A DNA stretch of 64,000 bases from Mesorhizobium comanense (GTDB lineage Bacteria; Pseudomonadota; Alphaproteobacteria; Rhizobiales; Rhizobiaceae). The notes beneath the pieces were generated by a model. It saw only the letters and a program-made list of their open reading frames with translations, ran no database searches and was not told the DNA's origin. Both the position numbers and the translations under genes were made by a program. The stretch is taken from positions 248,001-312,000 of the forward strand of contig NZ_SCNN01000006.1 in NCBI RefSeq assembly GCF_005503535.1, in the 5' to 3' direction. Below, one piece after another: positions 27,792-36,888 of the stretch. Position 1 is the stretch's first letter; each line of letters opens with the position of its first letter.

Positions 27792-28766
27792 ATGCCGACA
27801 CCCCAATCCCCCATTGTCTCCGGCTTCGGCCCGGCATCGACCGCCGCTGAGGTCATCAACGGCATCGATCTGACAGGTAAGGCAGTTATCGTGACCGGAG
27901 GCTATTCCGGCCTGGGCCTTGAAACTGTGCGTGTGCTGCGCGGGGTCGGCGCTAAAGTCCTCGTTCCCGCGCGCGATGTGGCCAAGGCGACAGAAGCTCT
28001 TGCCGCCATGCCCGATGTCGCGGTCGCGCAGATGGACTTGCTCGATCCGGCCTCGATCGATCGATTTGCAGAACACGTCCTGTCGCTGACCGACCGGCTG
28101 GACATCCTCATCAACAATGCCGGCGTGATGGCGCCGCCCCTCGGGCGGGACGCCCGGGGCTATGAGATGCAGTTTGCTGCCAACCATCTCGGCCACTTCC
28201 AACTCACCTGCCGGCTTTGGCCAGCATTGGTACGCACCGAGGGCGCGCGCGTCGTGGCGCTGAGTTCCTATGGCCATCGCCGGGCCGGCATGGATTTCCA
28301 CGATCCGAATTTCGAGCGGCGTCCCTATGATCGCTGGGAAGCCTACGGCCAGTCGAAAACCGCCAACGCGCTGTTCGCAGTCGCTCTAGATTCGATCGGC
28401 CAACGATCGGGCATCCGCGCCTTCGCGGTGCATCCAGGCGCCATCGCAACACCGCTCGTGCGTCACATGGCGCGTGCCGAGCTTCAGGCCGGCGGAATCC
28501 TTGATGCAGATGGGAATCCGGTGATCGACCCCGAGAACAATATGAAGACACCGGAACAGGGCGCCGCCACCACGGTCTGGTGCGCGACCAGCCCCGACCT
28601 GGCCGGGATGGGCGGCGTCTATTGTGCGGACTGCAATATCGCGCCGGCACTTGCTCGCGATGACATGCCGGACCTGCATGGTGTTCGTCCGAGGGCAATC
28701 GATCCCGTCGCCGCCGGCCGCCTATGGCAGCTCAGTGAGCAGATGACGGGGGCGTCGCTGGATTGA
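27792..28766 (+). CDS. SDR-family oxidoreductase (retinol dehydrogenase/WWOX-like)
   Basis: 324 aa. NAD(P)-binding TGGYSGLG near residue 35, NNAGVMAPP near 109, the Ser of ALSSYGHRR near 158 and the catalytic YGQSK (Tyr near 186, Lys 190) are all present. VHPGAIATPLVRHM follows. The long form with FANHLGHFQLT-type helices is the WWOX/retinol-dehydrogenase-like subgroup often found beside AraC regulators. The ATG has AGGAG upstream. Substrate unknown, probably a xenobiotic carbonyl or alcohol. Confidence 0.88.
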   Translation: MPTPQSPIVSGFGPASTAAEVINGIDLTGKAVIVTGGYSGLGLETVRVLRGVGAKVLVPARDVAKATEALAAMPDVAVAQMDLLDPASIDRFAEHVLSLTDRLDILINNAGVMAPPLGRDARGYEMQFAANHLGHFQLTCRLWPALVRTEGARVVALSSYGHRRAGMDFHDPNFERRPYDRWEAYGQSKTANALFAVALDSIGQRSGIRAFAVHPGAIATPLVRHMARAELQAGGILDADGNPVIDPENNMKTPEQGAATTVWCATSPDLAGMGGVYCADCNIAPALARDDMPDLHGVRPRAIDPVAAGRLWQLSEQMTGASLD

Positions 28767-29123
28767 CCCAATATCCGGGAGGGCTATAGCGTAGGTGCAG
28801 TCCTCATCATCACTGGGCGCGGCGCATCAGTAAGATCAGCCACTCAACGCCGCATACCCGCCGCGCCTCTCCGCTCACGTCGCCTGCAAGTTCAGCTGCT
28901 AGAAGCCGGGGTCGGCGGCGACGTCTTGCCGTGTCTCAGAACCTCGGCCCGGCATTCATGACACGCCCGGGGTCGGCGTCCATCCTAAGCGTCGCCATCT
29001 GCATTGCGGGCACTGCCGAAAGTAATCCGCGTCAGCCTTCACAACATCTGGCACGGCTTGGGCCGGCCGGCCGCGGGACACTGGGCCGCCTGCTCAGGTA
29101 AGCGGCCCAGTGTGCCCTTCTCC
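28767..29123. other. Intergenic region between the SDR and autotransporter genes
   Basis: About 357 bp with no credible gene. Apart from the hairpin at 29078-29113 I see only GC-rich sequence. CCGGGGTCGGCG appears twice (near 28907 and 28970), possibly a decayed duplication. Confidence 0.5.
29078..29113 (-). terminator. Stem-loop after the autotransporter gene
   Basis: ACACTGGGCCGC (29078-29089) pairs with GCGGCCCAGTGT (29102-29113), a 12-bp perfect stem around a 12-base loop. It begins 10 bases beyond the autotransporter stop codon. It lacks a U-tract on that strand, so it may act as a 3'-end stabiliser or a factor-assisted terminator. Confidence 0.6.
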
Positions 29124-32100
29124 TTACCACGCGTACCGCACGGCACCCCGCCCTGCATAGCTGTGCGTGGTCTTGGAGAATTCTCCGTCGATTGTTCCCG
29201 ATAGCGTCCAGCCATTGTTGAACTTCATCTCGGCGGATGCGGAAGTCAGCAAGGCGTCGGCCGCCCGTTCCGCGCCGCTGGTGACGAACGTTGCACCGGG
29301 CAGAGCCTGGAACGTCGCGGTGACATTGCGATCCGTGTCGAAGTCGTGTGCCCAGGCGACACGGCCACGCAGTGTGACCATCTTGTCGTCGAGGAAGAAG
29401 GACTTGTTGGTCCGCAACCCGAGCTCCGCCCGCGTCGCGGTGAGGTTTTTCGAGTCGTAGCTCAGCGCGAAGGTGTCCGCCCCGGCTTTGGCGGTCTCGC
29501 TGTAGGCCGGCAATGCCAAGGTCGCGAACTGCGCGGCGGTATAGGGCGTCAGGTCGATCCAGGGCGTGTCGAAACGATAGCCGCCTTCGAGACGCCCGGC
29601 GAAGGATTGCGGGCGCAAGCGCGCCTCGAGGCGGTCGGCGCCGACCGAACGCTCGGTCTTTGCGTCCTGCCAGCCATAGGCGAGCGACGCGTCGATGTAG
29701 CCAGCGCCGATGTCATGATGGATGAAGGCGCCGGCCTGGAACAGGTCGGTCCTTCCCGAGCCGAAACCGCCGACATTGAAGCTGCTGGCGCCGCCGGCCA
29801 CGGCAAAACCCGTGAGCGTATCGGGCGAAAGACGGTAATCGGCCCCGACCGCCAATCCGTAGAGCCGGCTGGTCAGGGTGTTGCTGCCCTTAGCGGGATC
29901 GCCGTCGGTCGTGTTGGAGAAGCCGAAGGGAGTTGCCCAGACATTCCACCGTGAGGACGGCATGTCGCCGACGGACGCCGTGATATCGCCGCCAGGCGCG
30001 CGGCCCTGAAGCGACCTGTCGCCCAGGACACCCAGGAACTGGTCCATGGCGTTGAAGGTCGTCTGCTGCAGGCCTGTCGCCGTCTCGCCGGAAGCTTGCG
30101 ACAACCCTTCGGAGCTGAGCGCGGCGAAGGCAACCGGAATGCCGCCGGTGCTGTCGAAATACGTCATCAGCGCGTTGGCGACCGCCTGCTGGTTGCCGTT
30201 CAGGCCGCCCGGCACGACGAAGCTCAGCTCGGTGTCGAGATAGACACCGGTGCCTTCGGGATCATAGCTGACGGTTTGCTTGATCGATGATGGCAGATTG
30301 CTGCTGACCGGTCCGCTGAACGTGCCATCGACTCCGCCGTCGGCCGTCAGGATCGTGTATTGCCGCGCGACGTAGCTGCCGGGCGCGTAGGATGTCCGCA
30401 GCGTCGCGCCGTTGAGGCCAGCCGTGCCTGTGACATCGACACGGGCCGCGCTGGTTGGCGACACGTCCACCAGATAGGTCGACTGCGATGTCAGCGACAG
30501 GTCGCCCTGCACCGTCAGCGTTCCGGTCGAACTGCCCGGCGCGAGCGTACCGCCATCGACCGTGACATTGCCGACCGTGCCGATGCCGCCCAGCGTGCCG
30601 CCTGCCTGGACTGTCGTCATCGAGGACGATGCGATCGAGCCGTTGACTGTCAGCGTGGCGCCGTCTTCGACAGTCGTGGTGCCGGTATAGGTGTTGACGC
30701 CGTCGAGCGTCTGGTGGCCGCCGGCGATGATCAGGCTGGAAGGATCGTAGGAGTCTGCGAGCACGCCCGCATAGGAGGTCGAGCCGTTCGTGATCTTGAG
30801 TTTGTCCTGTATGTACACCGTGCTGGCGGCAACGCCGCGCAACGTCTGGATCGTCGCTGTCGCCGTGTTCAACTCGACACTCGCCTCGCCAGAGAGATTG
30901 AGTTCGCTCGAGGCGGCGATCGCATTGTCGGCGTAAAGCCGCAGGTCGCCGTTCTGGACTGTTGTCGCACCGGTATAGGTGTTCGTGTTTCCGAGATTCA
31001 GAGATCCGCCCGCGACCGTGACCCCGCCGGTTCCTTCGATGACACCGACAAAGGTGCTAATAAGGCCATTGCCGTCGATCGTCAGGGTCTTGCTGCCGAG
31101 CTTGACGGTTCCGGAAGCTGTTTCGGCCGGGCCGAGGCGAGCCAGGCCGCCGATCGTTGCCCCGGAGGTGGTCTGCGAAATGTCGAACACCGACGACAGG
31201 CCGCCGCCCGTGAAATAGACGTCTCCGGCAATGCTTCCGCTGCCCGTCAACACGACGGAGCCGCCGTCGATCCGTAGCCGGGTCGCGTTCGCGGCCGTCA
31301 AGGTGAGCGTCCCCGAGCCGAATTTGCCCAGCGTGCTGCTGCCTGTAGCCGCTATCGTCGTGGCGAAGGTGACGTTCTGTCCATTGGTGTCGATGCCGAT
31401 GAACTGGTTCGCGGCGGTCGAAATCCGGTTCGAAATGTCGGCTTGATTGTTGGCGCTGTATTGCAGCCTGCCTCCGCCAGAGGTGGCGAAGGTGATGGCC
31501 CCGGAGGTTCCAAGTGCGCCGGCGCTGCCCAGGTTGACTGTTCCGCCGGCGATCGTGACGCCGCCGTCCAAGCTGTTGTTGCCGGTAAGGGTCAGCGTGC
31601 CGGTGCCCGACTTGGTGAGGCTGCCGCCGGACGACGCCAGGTTCGACGCCCAGGTGACGTTCTGGCCATTGGTGTCGACGCTTACTTTCTGACCGGCGGC
31701 GGTCGAGAACCGGCCCGAATAATCGGTCTGGTTCGCCGCACTGTACTGTAGCGCGCCGCCGGTGAAGCTGAGCGTCCCCGACGTGCCGAGCGCGCCGGCG
31801 CTGCCCGCGTTGAGGATGCCTGCCGCGAAAGTGGTGCCGCCGGTGTAGGTGTTGGTCCCCGTCAGCACCAACGTTCCCGCACCGGACTTGACGATGCTGC
31901 CGGCTGTGGTGGCGTCGTGGATGACGTTGCCCAGCGTCACGCTGCCACCGGCCGCCGTGCCGGGATCGATGGTCAGTGTTCCGGTGATGCCGATATTGCC
32001 GGTGATCGTTCCGGTCGCGCTGGTATTGCCGAGCGTCAGGCTGTTGTTGCCGCCGGTGAATGTAAGCGCGTCGGCCCGTACGGCGCCGGCTGCGCCGAGA

Positions 32101-33056
32101 TTGGAGAGACCGCCGGCGATCGTGCCGAGATTGGTGACGGCGATGCCGTTGCCGAGGATACCAGCGCCCCCGGCCGCGCCGGCTCCGCCATTGCCGCCCT
32201 GGATCGTGGTGCCTGCAGCGACGTCGGCGATATTGTTGCCGACGCCGATGAAATCGACGCCGTTACCGCCACGTCCGGAGACGCCGTTGCCGCGACCGCC
32301 CACACCACCGGCGCCGCCGGTGCCACCGGTGACCGAGCCGGCGACCAGATTGAGCCTTGAGCCGGCTGATCCGAAGTAGATGCCGCCGCCACCATCGCCG
32401 CCGCTGCCGCTGGAGCCACCGGCGCTTGGTTCGCCGGTGCCGTTCCCGCCGGCACCACCATTGCCGCCTTTTATCGGGCCCAACACGTTCAGGATCAGCG
32501 CGCCCCCGGTCGCACCGACACCATAGCCGCCCGAGCCGCCGCCACCGGCGGCGCCGTAACTCGCGACGCCGCCATTGCCGCCATTGCCGCCCGTGGCTGT
32601 TATCAACTGGGCGCTGCCTGATGTGAGAAGAACGCCGTTACCGCCGCCGCCGCCGCCACCACCACCGCCATAGCTGGTGTTGCCGCCGTCGCCGCCCTGT
32701 CCGCCAGCGGGAGCGCCGACAGTGCCGTTGGCACCGGCCGTCCCGCCACTTCCACCCGGGAAGCTAACGGTGCCGCCAACGCCGCCGGCCGCGCCCGCGC
32801 CGCCACCGCCGCCGGCGCCGGGGTAAAACTGATCGACGGCTTGGCCTGGCGTTCCCGCAACCCCAAAGGTCTGCCCGGCGCCGCCCTGGCTGGCACCATT
32901 TCCGTTGCCGCCGCGACCGCCCGCGGACTGCGCCAAGGCATCGTTGGCGATCAGCACCACGCCGACCAGCGCGGTACAGACGAGCAAGCCTTGACGCCAG
33001 GCGTTGTTTCCAACCACCCTGTTGTGACTCGGCGCCTTGGGTTCCCCACCCCTCAT
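29124..33056 (-). CDS. Glycine-rich autotransporter with PATR repeats
   Basis: Type V secreted surface protein, 1310 aa from the ATG at 33056. After a long N-terminal signal (WRQGLLVCTALVGVVLIAND, cleavage near ALA-QS) come about 280 residues dominated by GGxGG runs. Then an all-beta passenger contains repeated autotransporter-associated units (GAGTLVLTGTNTYTGGTTF, GTGTLTLTGNNSLDGGVTI, GNTNTYTGATTVQNGDLRLY). The C-terminal ~280 residues form the outer-membrane beta-barrel and end RGAVRYAW, the expected terminal aromatic. No ribosome site precedes 33056; a GTG at 33146 would extend the signal region by 30 residues. Role probably adhesion or surface coat. Confidence 0.88.
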   Translation of the reverse strand: MRGGEPKAPSHNRVVGNNAWRQGLLVCTALVGVVLIANDALAQSAGGRGGNGNGASQGGAGQTFGVAGTPGQAVDQFYPGAGGGGGAGAAGGVGGTVSFPGGSGGTAGANGTVGAPAGGQGGDGGNTSYGGGGGGGGGGNGVLLTSGSAQLITATGGNGGNGGVASYGAAGGGGSGGYGVGATGGALILNVLGPIKGGNGGAGGNGTGEPSAGGSSGSGGDGGGGIYFGSAGSRLNLVAGSVTGGTGGAGGVGGRGNGVSGRGGNGVDFIGVGNNIADVAAGTTIQGGNGGAGAAGGAGILGNGIAVTNLGTIAGGLSNLGAAGAVRADALTFTGGNNSLTLGNTSATGTITGNIGITGTLTIDPGTAAGGSVTLGNVIHDATTAGSIVKSGAGTLVLTGTNTYTGGTTFAAGILNAGSAGALGTSGTLSFTGGALQYSAANQTDYSGRFSTAAGQKVSVDTNGQNVTWASNLASSGGSLTKSGTGTLTLTGNNSLDGGVTIAGGTVNLGSAGALGTSGAITFATSGGGRLQYSANNQADISNRISTAANQFIGIDTNGQNVTFATTIAATGSSTLGKFGSGTLTLTAANATRLRIDGGSVVLTGSGSIAGDVYFTGGGLSSVFDISQTTSGATIGGLARLGPAETASGTVKLGSKTLTIDGNGLISTFVGVIEGTGGVTVAGGSLNLGNTNTYTGATTVQNGDLRLYADNAIAASSELNLSGEASVELNTATATIQTLRGVAASTVYIQDKLKITNGSTSYAGVLADSYDPSSLIIAGGHQTLDGVNTYTGTTTVEDGATLTVNGSIASSSMTTVQAGGTLGGIGTVGNVTVDGGTLAPGSSTGTLTVQGDLSLTSQSTYLVDVSPTSAARVDVTGTAGLNGATLRTSYAPGSYVARQYTILTADGGVDGTFSGPVSSNLPSSIKQTVSYDPEGTGVYLDTELSFVVPGGLNGNQQAVANALMTYFDSTGGIPVAFAALSSEGLSQASGETATGLQQTTFNAMDQFLGVLGDRSLQGRAPGGDITASVGDMPSSRWNVWATPFGFSNTTDGDPAKGSNTLTSRLYGLAVGADYRLSPDTLTGFAVAGGASSFNVGGFGSGRTDLFQAGAFIHHDIGAGYIDASLAYGWQDAKTERSVGADRLEARLRPQSFAGRLEGGYRFDTPWIDLTPYTAAQFATLALPAYSETAKAGADTFALSYDSKNLTATRAELGLRTNKSFFLDDKMVTLRGRVAWAHDFDTDRNVTATFQALPGATFVTSGAERAADALLTSASAEMKFNNGWTLSGTIDGEFSKTTHSYAGRGAVRYAW

Positions 33057-33435
33057 GCAAGGAGAGTTCCCAAACACCTTCAAGGGTCGCGACGCGGAAA
33101 CAATTACGTTCGAAAGATTATGCACTTTACCCCACCCCAAGCACACGCCGCGATTGCAACGGCATCCCCATCCGAGGTCGCTTGAAACATGAGTTAGGCA
33201 AGAATGTCAGTATCCGGACCTACCCACTTTGCGGGAAAGCGCCGCTTTGAGACGCTCGATCAATCCTTTCGCGGAATATCGAAAATCTGCTCTGCTTCGC
33301 TCGCCGGAACAGAGGGCAGCCAGATGCGTTCACTCGACGGGAGCGCTCTTGATTTCGGGGCGCCTGTATTTCGAATTGGGTTTCACTGCTTGCTGCCGCT
33401 GCGCGCAAACATGAATGAGAAAAAAATCTTTAGGC
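33057..33435. other. Divergent promoter region of the autotransporter and the AraC gene
   Basis: No gene seen. The A-rich stretch ATGAGAAAAAAATC just before the AraC start contains alternative ATG codons at 33411 and 33415. The first opens only a 12-codon frame overlapping the regulator start, possibly a translational brake. Confidence 0.45.
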
Positions 33436-34449
33436 ATGGCTATACCTAGGCTCTATTACGTAACCACTGGATTGGACCCTGAAACGGCTTTCGCGACCTG
33501 GAGCGCGGTATTGTCGCCGCTTTTCGAGCCGCGGCCCTGGACGCGCAGCAAGAAGCTGCCTGCCGGATCGGCGAACGGAGCAATCCTGGGCGACATGATC
33601 ATCGCGAAAGTGGCCTTCGGACCGCAGGCGTTCGTGCGCGACGCTGAGCGCATCGCCGGCACGCCGGACCATATCCTGCTCCACCTCTATGTCAGCGGCG
33701 GCTTCAACGGAATGATTTCGGGAGAACAGGCCTCGATCGGTCCCGGAAGGGTCGCGGTGATCGATCTGGCCCATGAGGTCCGGACGCGCGCCTACGCCTC
33801 CAACACCTTGTCGCTCATTGTCCCCCGCGCCATGCTGGGCGGCATATTGCCGGGCACTTTGAAGCCGCGTCTCGATCCGCTCCGCAACGACCTGCTTGCC
33901 GCGCACATGCGCTCGCTCCAGGAGCGAAGCACGCAGATATCGGAGGAAGAGGTTGCGGGCAAGGTTTCCGAAACCGCGGATTTCCTCAAGCGGCTTTTGA
34001 TACAGCCCGACTTCCCATCCCGAAACGCAAGGGACGCCGACGATGATCTTATGTCGCTGGCGGAAGCCGCGATTCGCGACAATCTCGCCATCGGCAAGCT
34101 CTCCCCGGATTTCCTGGCTGAAAAGCTCAGGGTCTCACGCGCTTCACTCTATCGGGTCTTCGCGCCACACGGCGGCATCATGCGCTACGTGCAGGAGCGC
34201 CGGCTCGTCGCTGTCCGGGCAGCGTTGAGCGATCCTCTGGAGACCCGGAAATTGTCGCGGATCGCGGCGGATCTCGGCTTCAACAGCGAAGCTCATTTCA
34301 GTCGCGCCTTCCGCCAGCGGTTCGGCGTGACCGCCAGCGAATATCGCAAGGTGCAGATGGATGCATCGGCGCAAACCCAGTTGACGAGCCCTGAAGTGGT
34401 CAACCGGTGGTGGGTGGAAGTCGCCGCGACGGCGCGGCAGGCGTCGTAG
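33436..34449 (+). CDS. AraC-family transcriptional regulator
   Basis: 337 aa from the ATG at 33436; 33415 is an in-frame alternative. The N-terminal half (about 20-190) is the AraC-binding-like domain also seen in FeaR-type activators (LHLYVSGGFNGMISGEQASI). The C-terminal helix-turn-helix pair includes PDFLAEKLRVSRASLYRVFA near 227 and RIAADLGFNSEAHFSRAFRQ near 277, then FGVTASEYRK. It is divergent from the autotransporter, which it may control. Confidence 0.87.
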   Translation: MAIPRLYYVTTGLDPETAFATWSAVLSPLFEPRPWTRSKKLPAGSANGAILGDMIIAKVAFGPQAFVRDAERIAGTPDHILLHLYVSGGFNGMISGEQASIGPGRVAVIDLAHEVRTRAYASNTLSLIVPRAMLGGILPGTLKPRLDPLRNDLLAAHMRSLQERSTQISEEEVAGKVSETADFLKRLLIQPDFPSRNARDADDDLMSLAEAAIRDNLAIGKLSPDFLAEKLRVSRASLYRVFAPHGGIMRYVQERRLVAVRAALSDPLETRKLSRIAADLGFNSEAHFSRAFRQRFGVTASEYRKVQMDASAQTQLTSPEVVNRWWVEVAATARQAS

Positions 34450-34486
34450 CGAGGGAACGGCCTCCCGCCTACGAGACCGCGCCTCT

Positions 34487-35089
34487 TCAAGACGAAGGAA
34501 TATGCGGCTCTTCCACCAGGTAAAACCGCTCCTTCGGCGAAAAATCCGTCACCAGGAAAGAGAATGAGGCAGTCTCCAGCGGGTCGACCTTTCCTTTCCT
34601 GAACAACAGCCTGTCATAAGGTTCGAAGTCGCGCTTGAATTCGGCGAAGCTGTCGGACTTGATCATGCCGTCCTCGCGCTGCGCCTGGTCGAAGGACAGC
34701 CCGTCGCCATAGTCGCTGGGCACGTTCTTGATCGACTGCAGCTCGAACTCGAATTCGATCCAGGCGTCGCCGCTGTTGTTGAGGGCGACGATCTTCAGGG
34801 GCATGTAGCCGGTCGCATAATCGCCCGTCGATCCGAAGGGCTGGATGGGCCTGGCGGCGCGGATGGTCAGCGTCACCGGGTCGGCGGTCTCCAGTTCCTC
34901 GGTGACCACGATCGGGTCGGCGCGTGTCCCCGCGCCGGTGGCCGAGAGGATGCGGAAGCCGCCGAGTTCGTCGGAGAACGAATAGGCGCCGGCCTCGAAC
35001 ATCCTGGCGCCGTCGGCCACGGCGCGCGGACAACCCACGGCCAGCAGAGCCGCGCATAGCTGCACGCAGAGCGAGCCTGGACGCGTCAT
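34487..35089 (-). CDS. Hypothetical exported protein
   Basis: 200 aa with a Sec signal (LCVQLCAALLAVGCPRAVAD). The mature part is acidic and beta-rich (FSDELGGFRILSATGAGTRA, ALNNSGDAWIEFEFELQSIK, SFLVTDFSPKERFYLVEE). It looks like a single secreted domain; I do not recognise the family. Convergent with the AraC gene and followed upstream by the LacI regulator on the same strand. Confidence 0.65.
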   Translation of the reverse strand: MTRPGSLCVQLCAALLAVGCPRAVADGARMFEAGAYSFSDELGGFRILSATGAGTRADPIVVTEELETADPVTLTIRAARPIQPFGSTGDYATGYMPLKIVALNNSGDAWIEFEFELQSIKNVPSDYGDGLSFDQAQREDGMIKSDSFAEFKRDFEPYDRLLFRKGKVDPLETASFSFLVTDFSPKERFYLVEEPHIPSS

Positions 35090-35155
35090 GGCGCGAGTAT
35101 GGACGACAATTGCCCGGCCGCATACTGCGATCAGGCGGCCGGCCCCCCGCCGGGA

Positions 35156-36274
35156 TTATTCACCCGCCACGACCCGCACGCTCTCGCGCTCTACCAGCGG
35201 ACACTCCAGCTTGGTGATGGGGTAGCGCCCGCGCCCGGGCGCGGGCGGCGCTTCCAGCTGCTCGATCGCCCATTGGCCCATCGCCATATGCGGCAGGATC
35301 GAGGTGGTCAGCGGCGGGAACAGGTGGCGGGCGATTTCCTCGTCGTCATAGCCGACGACCGAGATGTCCTGCGGGATGTGCAGGCCGGCCTCCTTCAGCG
35401 CTTCGTAGCAGCCTATCGCGGTGCGGTCGTTCTGGCAGAAGATCGCGGTCGGGCGGTCCTTCAGCGCCAGCAGCTTAACGGTCGCGGCATAGCCGGCGCT
35501 GGCCGACCAGTCACCCTCCACCACCAGTTCGGGGTCGAAGGGGATGTCGGCGGTGGCGAGCGCGCGGCGGTAGCCTTTCAGCCGGTCCTGCGCCGCCTGC
35601 ATCCACGGCTCGCCGGTGATGGTGGCGATGCGGCGGTGGCCGTGGCTGATGAGGTGCCGGGTCGAACTCTGGCCGCCGGCGATCTCGGAAGGCACGACGG
35701 CGGGAAAGGCATAGTCGGCCGTATAGCAGTTGAGCAGGATCACCGGGATGTCGAGCCCGTAAAGGAAGTCGGGCGCCGTGATCTCGCGGGTGAAGATGGT
35801 CATGTAGATGAGCGCCGAGATGCCTCGCCGGGTCAGCGCAGAAATGGCGCGGGGCTCCATGATGGCGTCGCCCATGGTCTGCGCCACCAGAAGCACATTG
35901 CCGGCGTTCCACGAAGCCTGGCGCGCGCCCTCGATGGCGACCACCGCTTCCGGGCTGGTGGCAAGCTGGTCGACGGCGAAGCCGATGACGCCATCGAGCC
36001 GGTCGAAGGCAGGCCCCTCGAAGGCGACGGCCGGCGCCTTCAGCGCCGAGAAGGCGGGCGCGCTGTAGCCAAGGGCGCGCGCGGCCTCGATCACCCGTTC
36101 GCGCGTCTGCTGCGACAGTCTTATTCCGGGCGAATTGTTGAGCACGAAGGAAACCGTCGCCTGCGAGCAGCCGGCGGCTCGGGCGATGTCGGTCATGGTG
36201 ACGCGGCCCTTGGGCTTGGCCGGCGCCTTTCGGCGCTTCGGCGTCTCGATGGCCGGATCCGTCGTCTCGCTCAT
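35156..36274 (-). CDS. LacI-family transcriptional regulator
   Basis: 372 aa from the ATG at 36274. An unusual 25-residue basic leader (PKRRKAPAKPKGR) precedes the helix-turn-helix VTMTDIARAAGCSQATVSFV (about 26-46) and hinge helix. The periplasmic-binding-like effector domain spans about 85-370. It is divergent from the CUT2 sugar importer at 36889 and is its likely repressor. The sugar is unknown. Confidence 0.9.
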   Translation of the reverse strand: MSETTDPAIETPKRRKAPAKPKGRVTMTDIARAAGCSQATVSFVLNNSPGIRLSQQTRERVIEAARALGYSAPAFSALKAPAVAFEGPAFDRLDGVIGFAVDQLATSPEAVVAIEGARQASWNAGNVLLVAQTMGDAIMEPRAISALTRRGISALIYMTIFTREITAPDFLYGLDIPVILLNCYTADYAFPAVVPSEIAGGQSSTRHLISHGHRRIATITGEPWMQAAQDRLKGYRRALATADIPFDPELVVEGDWSASAGYAATVKLLALKDRPTAIFCQNDRTAIGCYEALKEAGLHIPQDISVVGYDDEEIARHLFPPLTTSILPHMAMGQWAIEQLEAPPAPGRGRYPITKLECPLVERESVRVVAGE

Positions 36275-36888
36275 TGGCTTGGTGTCCCCAATTCCCGGCT
36301 CCTGTCTAACGGCGACCTGCCGGGCCGACAAGATGGCGTGGCGGCGTTCATTTATAGAACGCGGTTGCGCAATTTATACCTATTATCAGTCGCGAGGTCC
36401 ATTGCTCATCCAGCTCCGGAGGCCGTAACACACATGGGCCGCGAGGCTCGAGTTCCCGCGTGCGAGGGGGCGATCTCGCTGGCATACTGGTTACGAGGCC
36501 GCAGGTTGGTGCTTCAGGGGAAGCTCCGAACTAATACTGTTTACTAATACAAAATTGCACTGTAACGTCAATCCATCGCATCCTGCCCGGCCGGAGCCTG
36601 GAAGCGGTGGGAGTGATACCTGAATGACCCGACGGCGGGCGGATCTCGTCTCCGCGAGGTGTTGTCTCGGACATGTGATATGTCTGACAAATCGGACTAT
36701 TTACGAATGAGGGATGAGTCTCTAAAGTCCGTGGCCGTGGCTGGAGCGATGCCATTCTTTCTGTGCCGGGAACCCTTGAGGAGGAAGGGGCGTCCAGCCC
36801 GCAGCACGGCAAATTCGGGTGAGCAAGGCAAATTGTAAGTGAGCAAGACCGGTCGGCCGCACGGCTGGACCAAAACGGGAGGTTGAAC
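36275..36888. promoter_or_regulatory. Long regulatory region between the LacI gene and the sugar importer
   Basis: 614 bp without a credible gene. It holds a dyad GACATGTGATATGTC (36670-36684; GACAT-N5-ATGTC) and a tandem direct repeat of GGCAAATTN4GTGAGCAA-type units at 36808-36826 and 36827-36846, ending about 42 bases before the importer start. AT-rich TACTGTTTACTAATAC (36534-36549) may be part of a promoter. Confidence 0.5.

Noticed and set aside
30360..32379. Long open frames on the plus strand opposite the autotransporter
   Set aside because: They mirror the Gly/Thr-rich coding sequence on the other strand and show only low-complexity Arg/Pro/Ala composition without any family motif.
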